Shown here piece after piece: positions 17,081 to 26,526 of a DNA stretch of 50,991 nucleotides. Each line of letters opens with the position of its first letter. The stretch's first letter is position 1. A program made the position numbers and the translations under genes. The stretch is taken from the NCBI RefSeq assembly GCF_013912005.1, contig NZ_JACESB010000017.1:1-50991 (forward strand), read 5' to 3'. Under the pieces are notes generated by a model. The model did not search any database. It had not been told where the DNA came from and saw only the letters and a program-made list of their open reading frames with translations. Source of the stretch: Brevundimonas sp. GTDB taxonomy: Bacteria > Pseudomonadota > Alphaproteobacteria > Caulobacterales > Caulobacteraceae.

Positions 17081-17491
17081 ATGACAGATCTTCCAAAAAT
17101 CGAACGCCTGAAGTCGCGGCCCCAGTTTCTGGCGGCCGCGAAAGGCGTGTCGCAGGCGCGCGGCGCGGTGGTCGTCCAGCGCCTCGACCGGCAGGACGGC
17201 GATCCGGCCATCCGCCTCGGTTTCACGGCCACCCGCAAGGTCGGCGGGGCGGTGGTGCGCAACCGGGCGAAGCGCCGCCTGCGCGAGGCCGCCCGGGCGC
17301 TGGTCCCCGCCCACGGGGCGCCGGGCAGCGACTATGTGTTCATCGCGCGCATGGGCACGGCCGAGCGGCCGTGGGAGCGCTTGCTTGACGATGTGAAATC
17401 GGCGCTTACAAGGCTCGCGACCCCGCGAACGGCGCCCGAAGACGCGCCAGAACCGTCTCGCCCGCCCGCCGCCGCCGGCCAGGATTCCTGA
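17081..17491 (+). CDS. rnpA: Ribonuclease P protein component
   Basis: Protein cofactor of RNase P, which trims the 5' end of precursor tRNA. At 136 residues it has the typical N-terminal RLKSRPQF, the central [16 protein letters not shown] and the RNP signature [11 protein letters not shown]. The last ~25 residues are a Pro/Ala-rich tail not found in short homologues. It starts at ATG 17081, 26 bases after rpmH, and ends 5 bases before yidC. No yidD gene lies between them. Confidence 0.96.
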   Translation: MTDLPKIERLKSRPQFLAAAKGVSQARGAVVVQRLDRQDGDPAIRLGFTATRKVGGAVVRNRAKRRLREAARALVPAHGAPGSDYVFIARMGTAERPWERLLDDVKSALTRLATPRTAPEDAPEPSRPPAAAGQDS

Positions 17492-17496
17492 TCTCC

Positions 17497-19293
17497 ATGC
17501 CCCCTCACGACAACAGCCGCAACACGATCCTCTTCGTCGTGATCGCGGGCCTCATGCTGATCGTCTACAGCATCTTCGTCATGCAGCCGCAGGCGGCCAA
17601 GCGGCGGGCGGCGCAGCAGTCGGCGGCGGAGCAGACGGTCCAGTCGCCGATCACCACACCGGCGCCCAGCGCGGCCGTGTTCACGACCGACCGCACGGCG
17701 GCCCTCGCGGCGGCGGCGCGCGTGCCGATCGAAACGCCGAAGCTGCGCGGCTCGCTGTCGCTGACCGGCGCGCGCATCGACGACCTGTTCCTGACCGACT
17801 ACCGCGAGACGCTGGACGCCGACTCGCAGGCGGTGGAGCTGTTCCGGCCGGAGGGCATGCGCCACGCCTACCAGGCCCTGTTCGGCTGGAGCGGGCCGAA
17901 CATTCCGGGCGGCGTGCCGGGCAAGGCGACGCCGTGGCGGCTGACCGGCGGCTCGACCCTGACCCCGGCCACTCCGGTGACCCTGACCTGGGACAACGGC
18001 GCCGGCCTGCGCTTCACCCGCCGCATCTCGGTGGACGACAGCTATATGTTCACCGTCACCGACACGGTGGCCAACTTCAGCGCCCAGCCGGTGACGCTGG
18101 CGCCGTGGGGCCGGGTGGAGCGCCAGGGCGTGTCCGGCGAGCTGGGCCGCAACCAGATCCTGCACGAGGGCGCCATCGGCGCCTTCGGCGACGGCGACGG
18201 CTACACCACCGAGCAGATCAAGTACGGCGCCTGGTTCAAGGACAAGGTGCAGGAGCACGAGTCCACCGGCGGCTGGCTCGGCATCACCGACAAGTACTGG
18301 CTGGCCGCCATCGTGCCGGCCCAGGACGAGCGCATCGAGGCGGCCTTCCGGGTGACCGGCGAGGACGTCGGCACCGCCACCCATTCGGCCAGCATGCTGG
18401 GCGAGGCCCACCTGATCCCGCCGGGCCGGCAGGTCACCGAAACCACCCGCCTGTTCGCCGGCGCCAAGCGCAACGAGGTGCTGTCGGCCTACGAGAAGTC
18501 GCTGGACATCCCGCGCTTCATCTACGCCATCGACTGGGGCTTCCTGTTCTTCCTGACCCGGCCGATCTTCCTGCTGGTCGAGTTCTTCTACGGCATCCTC
18601 GGCAACTTCGGCCTCGCCATCCTGGCGCTGACCCTGACGGTGCGCCTGATCATGTTCCCGCTGGCCAACAAGGCCTACGAGAGCATGTCCAAGATGCGGA
18701 ACCTCCAGCCGAAGATGGAGGAGATCAAGAAGAAGTACCCGGACGACGCGCCCAAGCAGCAGCAGGAGCTGATGGCGCTGTACCAGAAGGAGAAGATCAA
18801 CCCCCTGGCCGGCTGCCTGCCGCTGCTGCTCCAGATCCCGGTCTTCTACGCCGTCTACAAGATGCTGTTCGTGACCATCGAGATGCGTCACGCGCCCTTC
18901 TTCGGCTGGCTGCAGGACCTGTCGGCCAAGGATCCGACCACGATCTGGAACCTGTGGGGGCTGATCCCCTGGGATCCGGCGACCGTGCCGCTGCTGGGGC
19001 CGCACCTGACCGGCACCTTCGCCCTGAGCATCCTGGCGATCGTCTACGGCCTGACCATGTGGCTGCAGATGGCCATGAGCCCGCCGGCGCCCGATCCCAT
19101 GCAGCGCCGCCTGTTCCAGCTGATGCCGATCGTCTTCACCTTCATCATGGCCACCTTCCCCGCCGGCCTGCTGCTGTACTGGGGCTGGTCGAACGTGCTG
19201 ACCATCGTCCAGCAGTACGTGATCATGCACCGGCTGAAGGCGGAGAATCCGATCGACACCTTCTTCGCCCGGCTGAAGAAGGCGAAGGCGTAG
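17497..19293 (+). CDS. yidC: Membrane protein insertase YidC
   Basis: Inserts proteins into the inner membrane, alone or with SecYEG. The 598 residues start with the N-terminal anchor helix ([18 protein letters not shown]), followed by a large periplasmic beta-domain (residues about 70-340). The conserved C-terminal core begins near [19 protein letters not shown] and contains the substrate-groove arginine in [20 protein letters not shown]. The loop [14 protein letters not shown] and the motif [21 protein letters not shown] are characteristic. It lies 5 bases after rnpA and 1 base before engB, so translation is coupled. Confidence 0.97.
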   Translation: MPPHDNSRNTILFVVIAGLMLIVYSIFVMQPQAAKRRAAQQSAAEQTVQSPITTPAPSAAVFTTDRTAALAAAARVPIETPKLRGSLSLTGARIDDLFLTDYRETLDADSQAVELFRPEGMRHAYQALFGWSGPNIPGGVPGKATPWRLTGGSTLTPATPVTLTWDNGAGLRFTRRISVDDSYMFTVTDTVANFSAQPVTLAPWGRVERQGVSGELGRNQILHEGAIGAFGDGDGYTTEQIKYGAWFKDKVQEHESTGGWLGITDKYWLAAIVPAQDERIEAAFRVTGEDVGTATHSASMLGEAHLIPPGRQVTETTRLFAGAKRNEVLSAYEKSLDIPRFIYAIDWGFLFFLTRPIFLLVEFFYGILGNFGLAILALTLTVRLIMFPLANKAYESMSKMRNLQPKMEEIKKKYPDDAPKQQQELMALYQKEKINPLAGCLPLLLQIPVFYAVYKMLFVTIEMRHAPFFGWLQDLSAKDPTTIWNLWGLIPWDPATVPLLGPHLTGTFALSILAIVYGLTMWLQMAMSPPAPDPMQRRLFQLMPIVFTFIMATFPAGLLLYWGWSNVLTIVQQYVIMHRLKAENPIDTFFARLKKAKA

Positions 19294-19294
19294 G

Positions 19295-19936
19295 GTGGAG
19301 GACTTCACCCCCGAGGACCTGGAGCAGGCGCGCATCCTGTTCGCGCGCCCGGCGACCTTCGTCATGGGGTGCGCGAAGATCGAGCAGCTGCCGGAGCCGG
19401 ACCTCCCCGAGGTCGCCTTCGCCGGCCGGTCGAACGTCGGCAAGTCCAGCCTGATCAACGGCCTCGTCGGCATGTCGAAGCTGGCGCGCGCCTCCAACGA
19501 GCCGGGGCGCACCCGGGAGGTCAACTTCTTCGACCTCGACGGCAAGCTGCGGCTGGTCGACCTGCCGGGCTACGGCTTCGCCAAGGCGTCGAAGACGACG
19601 GTGAGGAAGTTCCAGGACCTCGGGCGCGACTACCTGCGCGGCCGCGTCACCCTGAAGCGGGTCTATCTGCTGATCGACGCGCGGCACGGGCTGAAGAAGG
19701 TCGACGACGAGGCGCTGGACGCGCTCGACCTCGCCGCGGTCAGCTACCAGATCGTCCTGACCAAGGCCGACAAGCTCAAGAAGGGCGAGGGCGAGAAGAT
19801 GGCCGCCGCCACCCTCAAGGCCATCGCCAAGCGGCCGGCCGCCTATCCCGCGGTGGCCCTGACCTCGGCCGAGAAGGGCGAGGGCCTGCCCGAGCTGCGG
19901 GCCGAGATCATGCGCACCACGGGCGTGACCCTCTAG
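19295..19936 (+). CDS. engB: Ribosome-biogenesis GTPase EngB (YihA/YsxC)
   Basis: Small GTPase needed for assembly of the large ribosomal subunit. The 213 residues show Walker [10 protein letters not shown], switch region [18 protein letters not shown] (DxxG), and TKADKLKK (the TKxD specificity motif). The start is GTG at 19295, immediately after the yidC stop, so it relies on coupling. In related genomes argB often follows; here an alpha/beta hydrolase follows instead. Confidence 0.95.
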   Translation: MEDFTPEDLEQARILFARPATFVMGCAKIEQLPEPDLPEVAFAGRSNVGKSSLINGLVGMSKLARASNEPGRTREVNFFDLDGKLRLVDLPGYGFAKASKTTVRKFQDLGRDYLRGRVTLKRVYLLIDARHGLKKVDDEALDALDLAAVSYQIVLTKADKLKKGEGEKMAAATLKAIAKRPAAYPAVALTSAEKGEGLPELRAEIMRTTGVTL

Positions 19937-19973
19937 GCTTGCCAGCCGGCGGCGGCGGTGGTCCGCTGCCGCG

Positions 19974-20939
19974 ATGCGCCAGCGCCATATCCAGACCGAT
20001 CGCCTGAACCAGCACATCCTCGAGGCGGGCTCCGGCCCTCTCGTGCTGCTGGTCCACGGCTTCCCCGAGCTGGCGGTGAGCTGGCGGGGGCAGGTCGAGG
20101 CGCTGGCCGGGGCCGGCTTCCGCGCGGTGGCGCCCGACATGCGGGGTTACGGCGGAACCGACAGGCCGCCCGGGACCGGGGCCTACGGCGTCCTCGACCT
20201 GGTCGGCGACATGGTCGACCTGGTGCGGGCGCTGGGTGAGGCGCGCTGCGTCGTCGTCGGCCATGACTGGGGCGCGGCGGTGGCCTGGCACTGCGCCCTG
20301 ACGCGGCCGGACCTGTTCACCGCCGTCGCCGCCCTCTCCGTGCCGTTCCAGCCGCGCCGGCCGAAGGGGCCGCCGACCGCGGCCATGGCGGCGCTGTCGA
20401 AGCGGGCGGGCCTGGGCGATCTCTACATCAGCCGCTTCCAGGCCGCGGACGCCCACGAGGCGTTCGACGCGGATCCGCGGACGGCGCTGCGCAAGATGTT
20501 CCACGCCTATGACGGCGCCACGCCCGACGACCGGCAGTCGACCGGCTTCATACCCGAAGGCCGGAACTTCCTCTCGACCGTCCCCGACGACGCCGCCCTG
20601 CCGCCGTGGATGGGCGAGGCGCACTTCGAAGACTACGTCGCCGCCTTCGCCGCCGGCGGCTTCAGGGGGCCGCTGGACTGGTACCGCTGCCTCGACCTGA
20701 ACTGGACGCAGACCGCCTTCCTGCAGGACGCGCGCATCCGGGTTCCGGCCGCCTTCATGGTCGGGAAGCGCGACCCCGTCCGCCGTTACGCCGGCGCCCA
20801 CGAGGCGGCGATGAAGGACTGGATTCCCGACCTCCGCGTTCAGCGCGTCCTGCCCGGCGCCGGCCACTGGATCCAGCAGGAGCGGCCGGAGGAGGTGAAC
20901 GGCTTCCTGCTGGAGTTCCTCGGCGGCCTGGCCGACTAG
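19974..20939 (+). CDS. Alpha/beta hydrolase, epoxide-hydrolase-like
   Basis: A 321-residue soluble hydrolase. The oxyanion motif HGFPE (residues 29-33), nucleophile D98 in GHDWG, likely acid D267 in GKRDPV and catalytic H298 in GAGHW fit the aspartate-nucleophile group that includes soluble epoxide hydrolases and haloalkane dehalogenases. HGFPE and GHDWGA with a downstream cap domain favour epoxide hydrolase. It starts 37 bases after engB and could share its transcript. The stop overlaps the convergent S41 gene by 4 bases. Substrate unknown. Confidence 0.85.
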   Translation: MRQRHIQTDRLNQHILEAGSGPLVLLVHGFPELAVSWRGQVEALAGAGFRAVAPDMRGYGGTDRPPGTGAYGVLDLVGDMVDLVRALGEARCVVVGHDWGAAVAWHCALTRPDLFTAVAALSVPFQPRRPKGPPTAAMAALSKRAGLGDLYISRFQAADAHEAFDADPRTALRKMFHAYDGATPDDRQSTGFIPEGRNFLSTVPDDAALPPWMGEAHFEDYVAAFAAGGFRGPLDWYRCLDLNWTQTAFLQDARIRVPAAFMVGKRDPVRRYAGAHEAAMKDWIPDLRVQRVLPGAGHWIQQERPEEVNGFLLEFLGGLAD

Positions 20940-22417
20940 CGCTCCGCCGCCTGCCGCTGCGCCCGGTCGATCGCCGCCGGCAGGGCCGCGGCCAGCCGCC
21001 TGCCCCGCCGGGCCGGGCCGTCGTTCTGGCGGAAACCGATCAGCACGTCCGGATCGACGCCCGACACCTCATTGCGCCCGTCGGCGCGGAAGCGGGCGCA
21101 GTCGGGCAGGCGCAGCACGGCGCCGCTGTGCCGCAGGGTCACGTCGATGCCGCCGCGCGTGTGGCCGCAGCCGGCCCCGGCCGTCGGCGACCCGAGGATC
21201 ACCGCCGCTCCATTGTCCTGCAGCAGGGCCGCGAACTCCTCGCTCGCCGAGGCTGTCCCGTCGTCCACCAGAACGACCAGGGGCCCGGTCCACACCCCCG
21301 GCTCGAAGGCGAAGGCGAGCGGGGTGAACACCTCGGCCGCCCACGGCTTGCCGACGATCGCCGGGTCGAGCGCGGCCACCGGCCCGGTGCTGTAGAGGTC
21401 GCCGCGTCCCAGCCAGTCGCAGCCCGGGGCGCGTCCCTCGAACAGGGGTGCGGGGTCGCAGGGCTGTTCCGCCTGAACCCGGGCCGCGGCGTAGGCGGCG
21501 GCGTAACCCTCCAGCCGGGCGCGGTCCTCCGCCGGCTGGCCCACAGCCGCCTCGCGCATGCGCCGCTCGCCCTCGGCGAAGGCCTCCACCCAATGGGGAT
21601 GGCGCACGAAGCCGACTGGCGCCGACCGCAGCGGAACGGGCGTGACCGTGCGCGCCACCGCCTCGACCCATTCGGAGCCGCCGCCATTGCCGGCGATGTC
21701 GACCAGCAGGGTGGTCGCCCCCGCCGCCTCCAGGGCGCGCAGCCGGTCCGAGAAGTCCGCCGTCACCCGGTCGGCCGCCAGGGTCCACAGCCGGTCCATG
21801 CAGGCGTCGTCGCACGGCTCGCCCGCCGGCCTCAGCTCGGCCAGGGCGGCCGCGCAGGCCGCCGGATGGGCCTGGGGCGAGAACAGGGCGATGCGGATCA
21901 CGCCGACGGTGCGGCCGTCGACCTCGACCACCCCGGCCGGGAAGCCGCTGTCGCCCTCAAGCGGGCGATAGCCGGGCAGGCGGGTGGCGACGGCGCCGCC
22001 GTCGCGGGAATCGGCGCGAAAGCCGAGCTGGTCGCAGGGCGGACGGTCATCCGCCGGTTGCGGACCGGCCGGGGCGCCGGCCACGCCTGTTGCGCCGGCG
22101 CGCGGCCAGACGAAATCCACATGGCCGTCGCCGAGATAGCGCTCCAGCCGCTCGAAGACCTCGCGCGCCTCGGCCTCGCTGCCGGCGGCCGCCAACCTCT
22201 GGCGCCCCATGGCGAACAGGGCGCCCAGCGGCGCCTCCCGCTCGGTCGCGGCCCATTCCAGATTGGCGTAGTGCGAGGCCATCGCCTCGCGCACCTGGTC
22301 GAGGTCGGCGACCCATCCGGCGGAGTCGAAGGCCGGCGGCGCAGCGGGCCCGGTCTGGGCCAAGGCGGCGGGGGCGGCGGCGAGCGCACACCCCAGGACG
22401 AGAGCGGCGAGACGCAT
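20936..22417 (-). CDS. Exported S41-family (C-terminal processing) peptidase-like protein
   Basis: A 493-residue exported protein (signal peptide MRLAALVLGCALAAAPAALAQ). The tail-specific protease core is recognisable: LLVDIAGNGGGS near residue 245, then LVVLVDDGTASASEEFAALLQDNG near residue 390, where the catalytic serine should lie. The following GSPTAGAG aligns with the GEPTFGKG of CtpA/Tsp, but the catalytic lysine is replaced, so it may use a different dyad or be inactive. No clear PDZ domain is seen. Several cysteine pairs suggest disulfides in the periplasm. It is transcribed alone, after the luciferase-like gene. Confidence 0.78.
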   Translation of the reverse strand: MRLAALVLGCALAAAPAALAQTGPAAPPAFDSAGWVADLDQVREAMASHYANLEWAATEREAPLGALFAMGRQRLAAAGSEAEAREVFERLERYLGDGHVDFVWPRAGATGVAGAPAGPQPADDRPPCDQLGFRADSRDGGAVATRLPGYRPLEGDSGFPAGVVEVDGRTVGVIRIALFSPQAHPAACAAALAELRPAGEPCDDACMDRLWTLAADRVTADFSDRLRALEAAGATTLLVDIAGNGGGSEWVEAVARTVTPVPLRSAPVGFVRHPHWVEAFAEGERRMREAAVGQPAEDRARLEGYAAAYAAARVQAEQPCDPAPLFEGRAPGCDWLGRGDLYSTGPVAALDPAIVGKPWAAEVFTPLAFAFEPGVWTGPLVVLVDDGTASASEEFAALLQDNGAAVILGSPTAGAGCGHTRGGIDVTLRHSGAVLRLPDCARFRADGRNEVSGVDPDVLIGFRQNDGPARRGRRLAAALPAAIDRAQRQAAER

Positions 22418-22462
22418 GACGGGGCTCCTGATCTCGCCGCCCTATGCCGTGCAGCGGCAAGC

Positions 22463-22491
22463 GTCGCCATTTAATACTTGGTAATGGCGAC
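22463..22491 (-). terminator. Hairpin downstream of the LLM oxidoreductase gene
   Basis: GTCGCCATT (22463-22471) pairs perfectly with AATGGCGAC (22483-22491) around an 11-base A/T-rich loop, 7 bases past the stop of the gene ending at 22498. It has no good T-run, so it may be a weak or factor-assisted terminator. Confidence 0.4.
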
Positions 22492-22497
22492 CCGCAG

Positions 22498-23499
22498 TCA
22501 GGCGGCCTTCGCCTGAAGCCCTTCCACCGCCCGGGCGGTGATCTCCAGACTGCGCAGGCGCGCCTCGAGGTCGAAGATCATGCCGGTGACCATGACCTCG
22601 TCGACGCCGGTCAGGGCGACGAACTCCGCCAGCTTCCCGCGCACGGTCGCCTCGTCGCCGATGGCGGCGTATGTCAGCCGGCTCTCGACCGCCGCGATCT
22701 GGCGGGCGTCCAGCACGGCGGTGATGTCGTCCACGGGCGGCTTCAGCCGGCCCGGCTTGCCGGTGACCACCGCGGCGAACGACTGCTGCATCGAGGTTGA
22801 CAGCCGTCGGGCCACGGCGTCGCTGTCGGCCGCGAAGACGTTGATGGCGGCCATGGCGTATGGCCGCTCCAGCTGCGCCGACGGGCGGAAGCCGTCGCGA
22901 TAGACGCGCAGCGCCTGCAGCAGCATCTCCGGCGCGAAATGGCTGGCGAAGGCGAAGGGCAGGCCGAGCTGCGCGGCGAGCTCAGCGCTGAACAGGCTGG
23001 AGCCCAGCAGCCAGATCGGCACCTTCGAGCCCGCGCCCGGCCAGGCGGTGACCCGCTGCCCCTCGACCGGGTCGGCGAGGAAGGCCTGCAGCTCCAGCAC
23101 GTCGCGCGGGAACTGGTCGGCAGCCTCGAAATAGCGGCGCAGCGCCCGGGCCGTGGCTCCATCCGTGCCGGGGGCGCGCCCCAGACCGAGGTCGATACGC
23201 CCCGGGTGAAGCGCCTCCAGGGTGCCGAACTGTTCGGCGATCACCATGGGCGCGTGGTTGGGCAGCATCACCCCGCCGGAGCCGACGCGGATGCTCTCCG
23301 TGTTCGCCGCCACATGGGCCAGCGCCACGGCGGTGGCGGCGCTGGCGATGCCCGGCATGTTGTGATGCTCGGCCAGCCAGAAGCGGGTGAAGCCCCGCCG
23401 CTCGGCCTCGCGCGCGAGCTCGGTGGTTTCCAGCAGGGCGCGGCGGGCGTCGCCGCCCTCCACGATGGGGGACAGGTCGAGGACGGAGAAGGCGGTCAT
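22498..23499 (-). CDS. LLM-class flavin-dependent oxidoreductase
   Basis: Bacterial-luciferase-like monooxygenase fold, 333 residues. It starts [12 protein letters not shown] and contains [18 protein letters not shown], the glycine-rich [24 protein letters not shown] and [12 protein letters not shown], typical of the MsnO8/YhbW group. Members use FMNH2 or F420; an FMN/reductase supply is assumed here. Starts at ATG 23499. It is divergent from the hydrolase gene at 23597. The substrate is unknown and no neighbour suggests one. Confidence 0.85.
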   Translation of the reverse strand: MTAFSVLDLSPIVEGGDARRALLETTELAREAERRGFTRFWLAEHHNMPGIASAATAVALAHVAANTESIRVGSGGVMLPNHAPMVIAEQFGTLEALHPGRIDLGLGRAPGTDGATARALRRYFEAADQFPRDVLELQAFLADPVEGQRVTAWPGAGSKVPIWLLGSSLFSAELAAQLGLPFAFASHFAPEMLLQALRVYRDGFRPSAQLERPYAMAAINVFAADSDAVARRLSTSMQQSFAAVVTGKPGRLKPPVDDITAVLDARQIAAVESRLTYAAIGDEATVRGKLAEFVALTGVDEVMVTGMIFDLEARLRSLEITARAVEGLQAKAA

Positions 23500-23596
23500 T
23501 CGCTACAGATCGTGTTGCGGACCGGGGGATCAAGGGTCTTGCCCCGATCGCGCCTTTTCGACGAGGCTGGCCGCGACCATCGCCGGAGGGGCCGCC

Positions 23597-25249
23597 GTGA
23601 TCACGACCAACGCCATCGCCATCGCCGTCGTCGGCGCCGTGTCCGCGGCTCCCCAGGCCGCGCCGGAGCTGGCGGGAGTCTGGGAGGGGCGCGTGGTCGT
23701 GGGCGGCCAGTCGATCCGCGTCGTCTTCCACATCGGGGCGGACGGGACCACGACCATGGACAGCCCCGACCAGGGCGGATTCGACATTCCGGCCCAGGCG
23801 CCGGTGGTCGAGGCCGGGATGGTCCGCATCGCCGTGCCCGCCATCGGTGGGCGCTTCGAGGGCCGGCTGTCGGAGGACGGCGCGAGCCTGAACGGGGCGC
23901 TGCATCAGGGCGGGGCGAGCCTGCCCGTGGTGCTGGCCCGGCGGGCCGCGACGCCGCTCGCCGGGGTGTGGGAGGGGCCTCTCGCCGTGGGCGGGCGGTC
24001 CCTCCGGCTGGTCTTCCGGGTGGCGTCGGACGGGCGCGCGGTGATGGACAGCCCCGACCAGGGCGCCCGCGACATCCCGCTGGAGCCTCCGGCCGTGGAG
24101 GATGCACAGGTGCGTTTCGCCGCCCCCGGCCTCGGCGTCTCGGTGGAGGGGCGGCTCTCCGAAGACGGGCGGACCATCACCGGAACCTTCCGCCAGGGCG
24201 GCGCCGAACTCCCCCTCGTCTTGAGCCGGACGGCCGAAACGGCCGATCTCACGCGGCCGCGGCCCCAGACGCCGCAGCCGCCCTTTCCCTACCGGTCGGA
24301 AGAGGTGGCGTTCGACAATCCCGCGGCGCCGGGCGTCCGGCTCGCGGGAACCCTCACCCTGCCGCAGGGGGCGGGACCCTTCCCCGCCGCCGTGTTGATC
24401 ACCGGCACGGGTCCTCAGGATCGCGACGAGACCATCGAGGGCCACAAGCCGTTCGCCATCTGGGCCGACGCTCTCACGCGGCGCGGCGTGGCGGTGCTGC
24501 GTTTCGATGATCGGGGGATCGGAGGCTCCACCGGCGACTTCGCCGCGGCGACGGGCGTGGACTTCGCTTCGGACGTGGCGGCGGTCTTCGCCGGCCTCGC
24601 GGCCCGCCCCGACATCGACAGCGGGAACGTCGGCCTGATCGGGCACAGCGAGGGGGCGGTGTTCGCCTATCTCGCCATGGAGGCCGGGCTGCGGCCCGCC
24701 TGGCTGGTCACCCTCGCGGGGCCGGCGGTCGCCGGGAGCGAGATCATCACCGAACAGACGCGCCGGATCGCCGTCGCCGGCGGGCTGCCGCCGGAGGAGG
24801 TGGAGACGATCGCCGCCCGTCAGGCCCGGCTGATGACCGCCGTGGCCGACAACGCCGCCGACGGGGAGGCGGTGCGCCGGGAAGTCGAGGCGGCCGCCGT
24901 CGCGGCGGGGCTCCCGGCCGAGGTCGCCGCCCGGACCGCGCAGGCGATGTCCAGCCCGTGGTACCGGGCGTTCGTGGCCTACGACCCTGCCGGGGCGATC
25001 CGCGCCATCGAGGTCCCGATGCTGGCGGTGTTCGGCGGCAGCGACCTGCAGGTGCCGGCGGACCAGAACGCGCCGGCGATGGCGCGCCTGAAGCCGGACG
25101 CCGAGGTGGTGGTGCTGCCCGGCCTCAACCATCTCTTCCAGCCTTCCGGGACCGGATTGCTGCAGGAGTACGGCGAGATCGAAACCAGCCTCGACCCGTC
25201 GGTCCTCGAGACCGTCGTCGACTGGGTCGCCGCCCGGGCCGGGCGCTAG
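23597..25249 (+). CDS. Exported alpha/beta hydrolase with two repeated N-terminal domains
   Basis: A 550-residue protein with a probable signal peptide (IAIAVVGAVSAAPQA). Two tandem ~100-residue domains follow (about residues 25-120 and 121-215). Each carries the same landmarks: GVWEG, a VGG-S-R-VF strand, MDSPDQG, EGRLSEDG and QGGA-LP-VL-R. The C-terminal alpha/beta hydrolase (from about residue 235) has ITGTGPQDRDE, nucleophile serine in GHSEGA, acid in FGGSDLQVP and His in LPGLNHLFQ, as in serine esterase/peptidase-like dienelactone hydrolase relatives. The GTG at 23597 has GGAGGG 6 bases upstream and opens directly into the signal peptide; the frame is open further back. Convergent with the pirin gene (4-base overlap). 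Confidence 0.8.
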   Translation: MITTNAIAIAVVGAVSAAPQAAPELAGVWEGRVVVGGQSIRVVFHIGADGTTTMDSPDQGGFDIPAQAPVVEAGMVRIAVPAIGGRFEGRLSEDGASLNGALHQGGASLPVVLARRAATPLAGVWEGPLAVGGRSLRLVFRVASDGRAVMDSPDQGARDIPLEPPAVEDAQVRFAAPGLGVSVEGRLSEDGRTITGTFRQGGAELPLVLSRTAETADLTRPRPQTPQPPFPYRSEEVAFDNPAAPGVRLAGTLTLPQGAGPFPAAVLITGTGPQDRDETIEGHKPFAIWADALTRRGVAVLRFDDRGIGGSTGDFAAATGVDFASDVAAVFAGLAARPDIDSGNVGLIGHSEGAVFAYLAMEAGLRPAWLVTLAGPAVAGSEIITEQTRRIAVAGGLPPEEVETIAARQARLMTAVADNAADGEAVRREVEAAAVAAGLPAEVAARTAQAMSSPWYRAFVAYDPAGAIRAIEVPMLAVFGGSDLQVPADQNAPAMARLKPDAEVVVLPGLNHLFQPSGTGLLQEYGEIETSLDPSVLETVVDWVAARAGR

Positions 25250-26184
25250 ACCGGGTCGGTCGGGGCCGGCTTCACCGGGGCCGGAGCGGGTTCCGGCGTC
25301 GCCGGCACGTCGGGCAGGGGGATGAACTCGTGGTCGTCGTCCTGCGGCAGGGCCATGCGGCCGGCCTTCCAGTCGGCCTTGGCGGCGTCGATCTTCGCCT
25401 GGGACGAGGAGACGAAATTCCACCAGATCACCCGGGGCCCGACCGGCTCGCCGCCCAGCACCATGACCGTGGACGGACGCAGCGCCTTGATCGTCGGTTC
25501 GGCGGTCGGCTCCAGCACCACCATCTGGCCGCCGTGGAAGGTCCGGTCGGCGATCTCCACCTCGCCCCGGACGACGTAGAGCGCCCGCTCGGAATAGCCG
25601 CCCGCGCCCCGGCCGGGAGGCGCCGCCGTGCGCACGCCCTCCGACAGCTCCCAGTGGACGTAGAACAGGGGCGAGGAGACCGGGGCGGCGGCCTTCGCGC
25701 CATAGGCCTCGCCGGCCACGAGACGGGCGAACAGGCCGCCGTTGTCGTAGGACGGCTGGCCCTCCTCGCCATGGTGGTGGAAGGAGGGCTCGACGTCCTC
25801 GCTCTCGGTCGGCAGGGCGACCCAGGCCTGCATGCCGTGCATGGGACCGCCGGTGCTCTTCTTCAGCGGGTCGGTGCGCTCGGAGTGGACGATGCCCTTG
25901 CCGGCCGTCATCCAGTTGACCTCGCCGGGACGGATCGGCTGGGTCACGCCGGTCGAGTCGCGGTGCAGGATCTCCCCCTCGAACAGATAGCTCAGGGTCG
26001 ACAGGCCGATGTGCGGATGCGGCCGGACGTTGATGGCCTCGGCCCCCGGCGCGAACTCAGCCGGTCCCATTTCGTCGAGGAAGATGAAGGGGCCGACCAT
26101 GCGTCGGGCGTGGAACGGGAGCACCCGTCCGACCTCGAAGCCGCCCAGGTCCTTGCGTCGGGCCTCGATCACCATCTCGATCAT
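25246..26184 (-). CDS. Pirin family protein
   Basis: A 312-residue bicupin. The pirin N-terminal signature is clear: FEVGRVLPFHARRMVGPFIFLDEMGP, and the metal-binding HPHIGLSTLSYLFEG with a later H-S-E (GIVHSE). The C-terminal cupin contains ERALYVVRGEVEI and PVGPRVIWWNFVSSS. A Pro/Ala-rich tail follows. Pirins bind iron; bacterial ones act as quercetinases or modulate other enzymes, and the role here is unknown. ATG 26184 is chosen because GGAG lies upstream; the frame is open from a GTG at 26202. Confidence 0.9.
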   Translation of the reverse strand: MIEMVIEARRKDLGGFEVGRVLPFHARRMVGPFIFLDEMGPAEFAPGAEAINVRPHPHIGLSTLSYLFEGEILHRDSTGVTQPIRPGEVNWMTAGKGIVHSERTDPLKKSTGGPMHGMQAWVALPTESEDVEPSFHHHGEEGQPSYDNGGLFARLVAGEAYGAKAAAPVSSPLFYVHWELSEGVRTAAPPGRGAGGYSERALYVVRGEVEIADRTFHGGQMVVLEPTAEPTIKALRPSTVMVLGGEPVGPRVIWWNFVSSSQAKIDAAKADWKAGRMALPQDDDHEFIPLPDVPATPEPAPAPVKPAPTDPV

Positions 26185-26246
26185 GTCGCCACTCCCCTCC
26201 ACGCCTTATCCGATCTCCCGCGGGCGCTGCCAAGCCTCTTGTATGT

Positions 26247-26264
26247 TACCACGGTACCGTGGTA
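26247..26264. promoter_or_regulatory. Perfect 18-bp palindrome, probable operator
   Basis: TACCACGGTACCGTGGTA is a perfect inverted repeat ending 10 bases before the ATG of the small RHH-like gene. Position and symmetry suggest a repressor site overlapping the transcription or translation start. The obvious candidate binder is the downstream protein itself. Confidence 0.6.
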
Positions 26265-26274
26265 GGGAGCGGGC

Positions 26275-26526
26275 ATGAAGGTCGAACGCGTGCAAACCGG
26301 CGTCCGGATGGAGAAGCGCCTGTTGAAGGTGCTGAAGGCGCTCGCCGAGCATCAGGATCGCAGCCTGGGGGACCTCCTCGAGGGCATCACCCTGCACGCC
26401 TTCGAGGGCAGGCCGGCGTTCGGGCCGGAGACCCTTGAGGTGATACGGCAGCTCCGGGCGGTGTACGGACTGCAGTTGACCGCGAACGACGCCCACACCC
26501 TGACGGAGACCGGAGATGCTCCCTGA
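26275..26526 (+). CDS. Small RHH-like protein, possible autoregulator
   Basis: An 83-residue basic protein. The first ~55 residues (VQTGVRMEKRLLKVLKALAEHQDRSLGDLLEGI) have the beta-strand, helix, turn, helix rhythm of ribbon-helix-helix proteins, with RMEKRLLKVL and a -SLGDLLE- turn-helix. A perfect palindrome precedes it, and the next gene overlaps it by 11 bases. I infer a DNA-binding regulator of its own two-gene operon. It is not a recognisable antitoxin with a known toxin partner. Confidence 0.65.
   Translation: MKVERVQTGVRMEKRLLKVLKALAEHQDRSLGDLLEGITLHAFEGRPAFGPETLEVIRQLRAVYGLQLTANDAHTLTETGDAP

Noticed and set aside
17486-17500. A yidD gene between rnpA and yidC
   Set aside because: Only 5 bases separate the two genes; yidD is not here.
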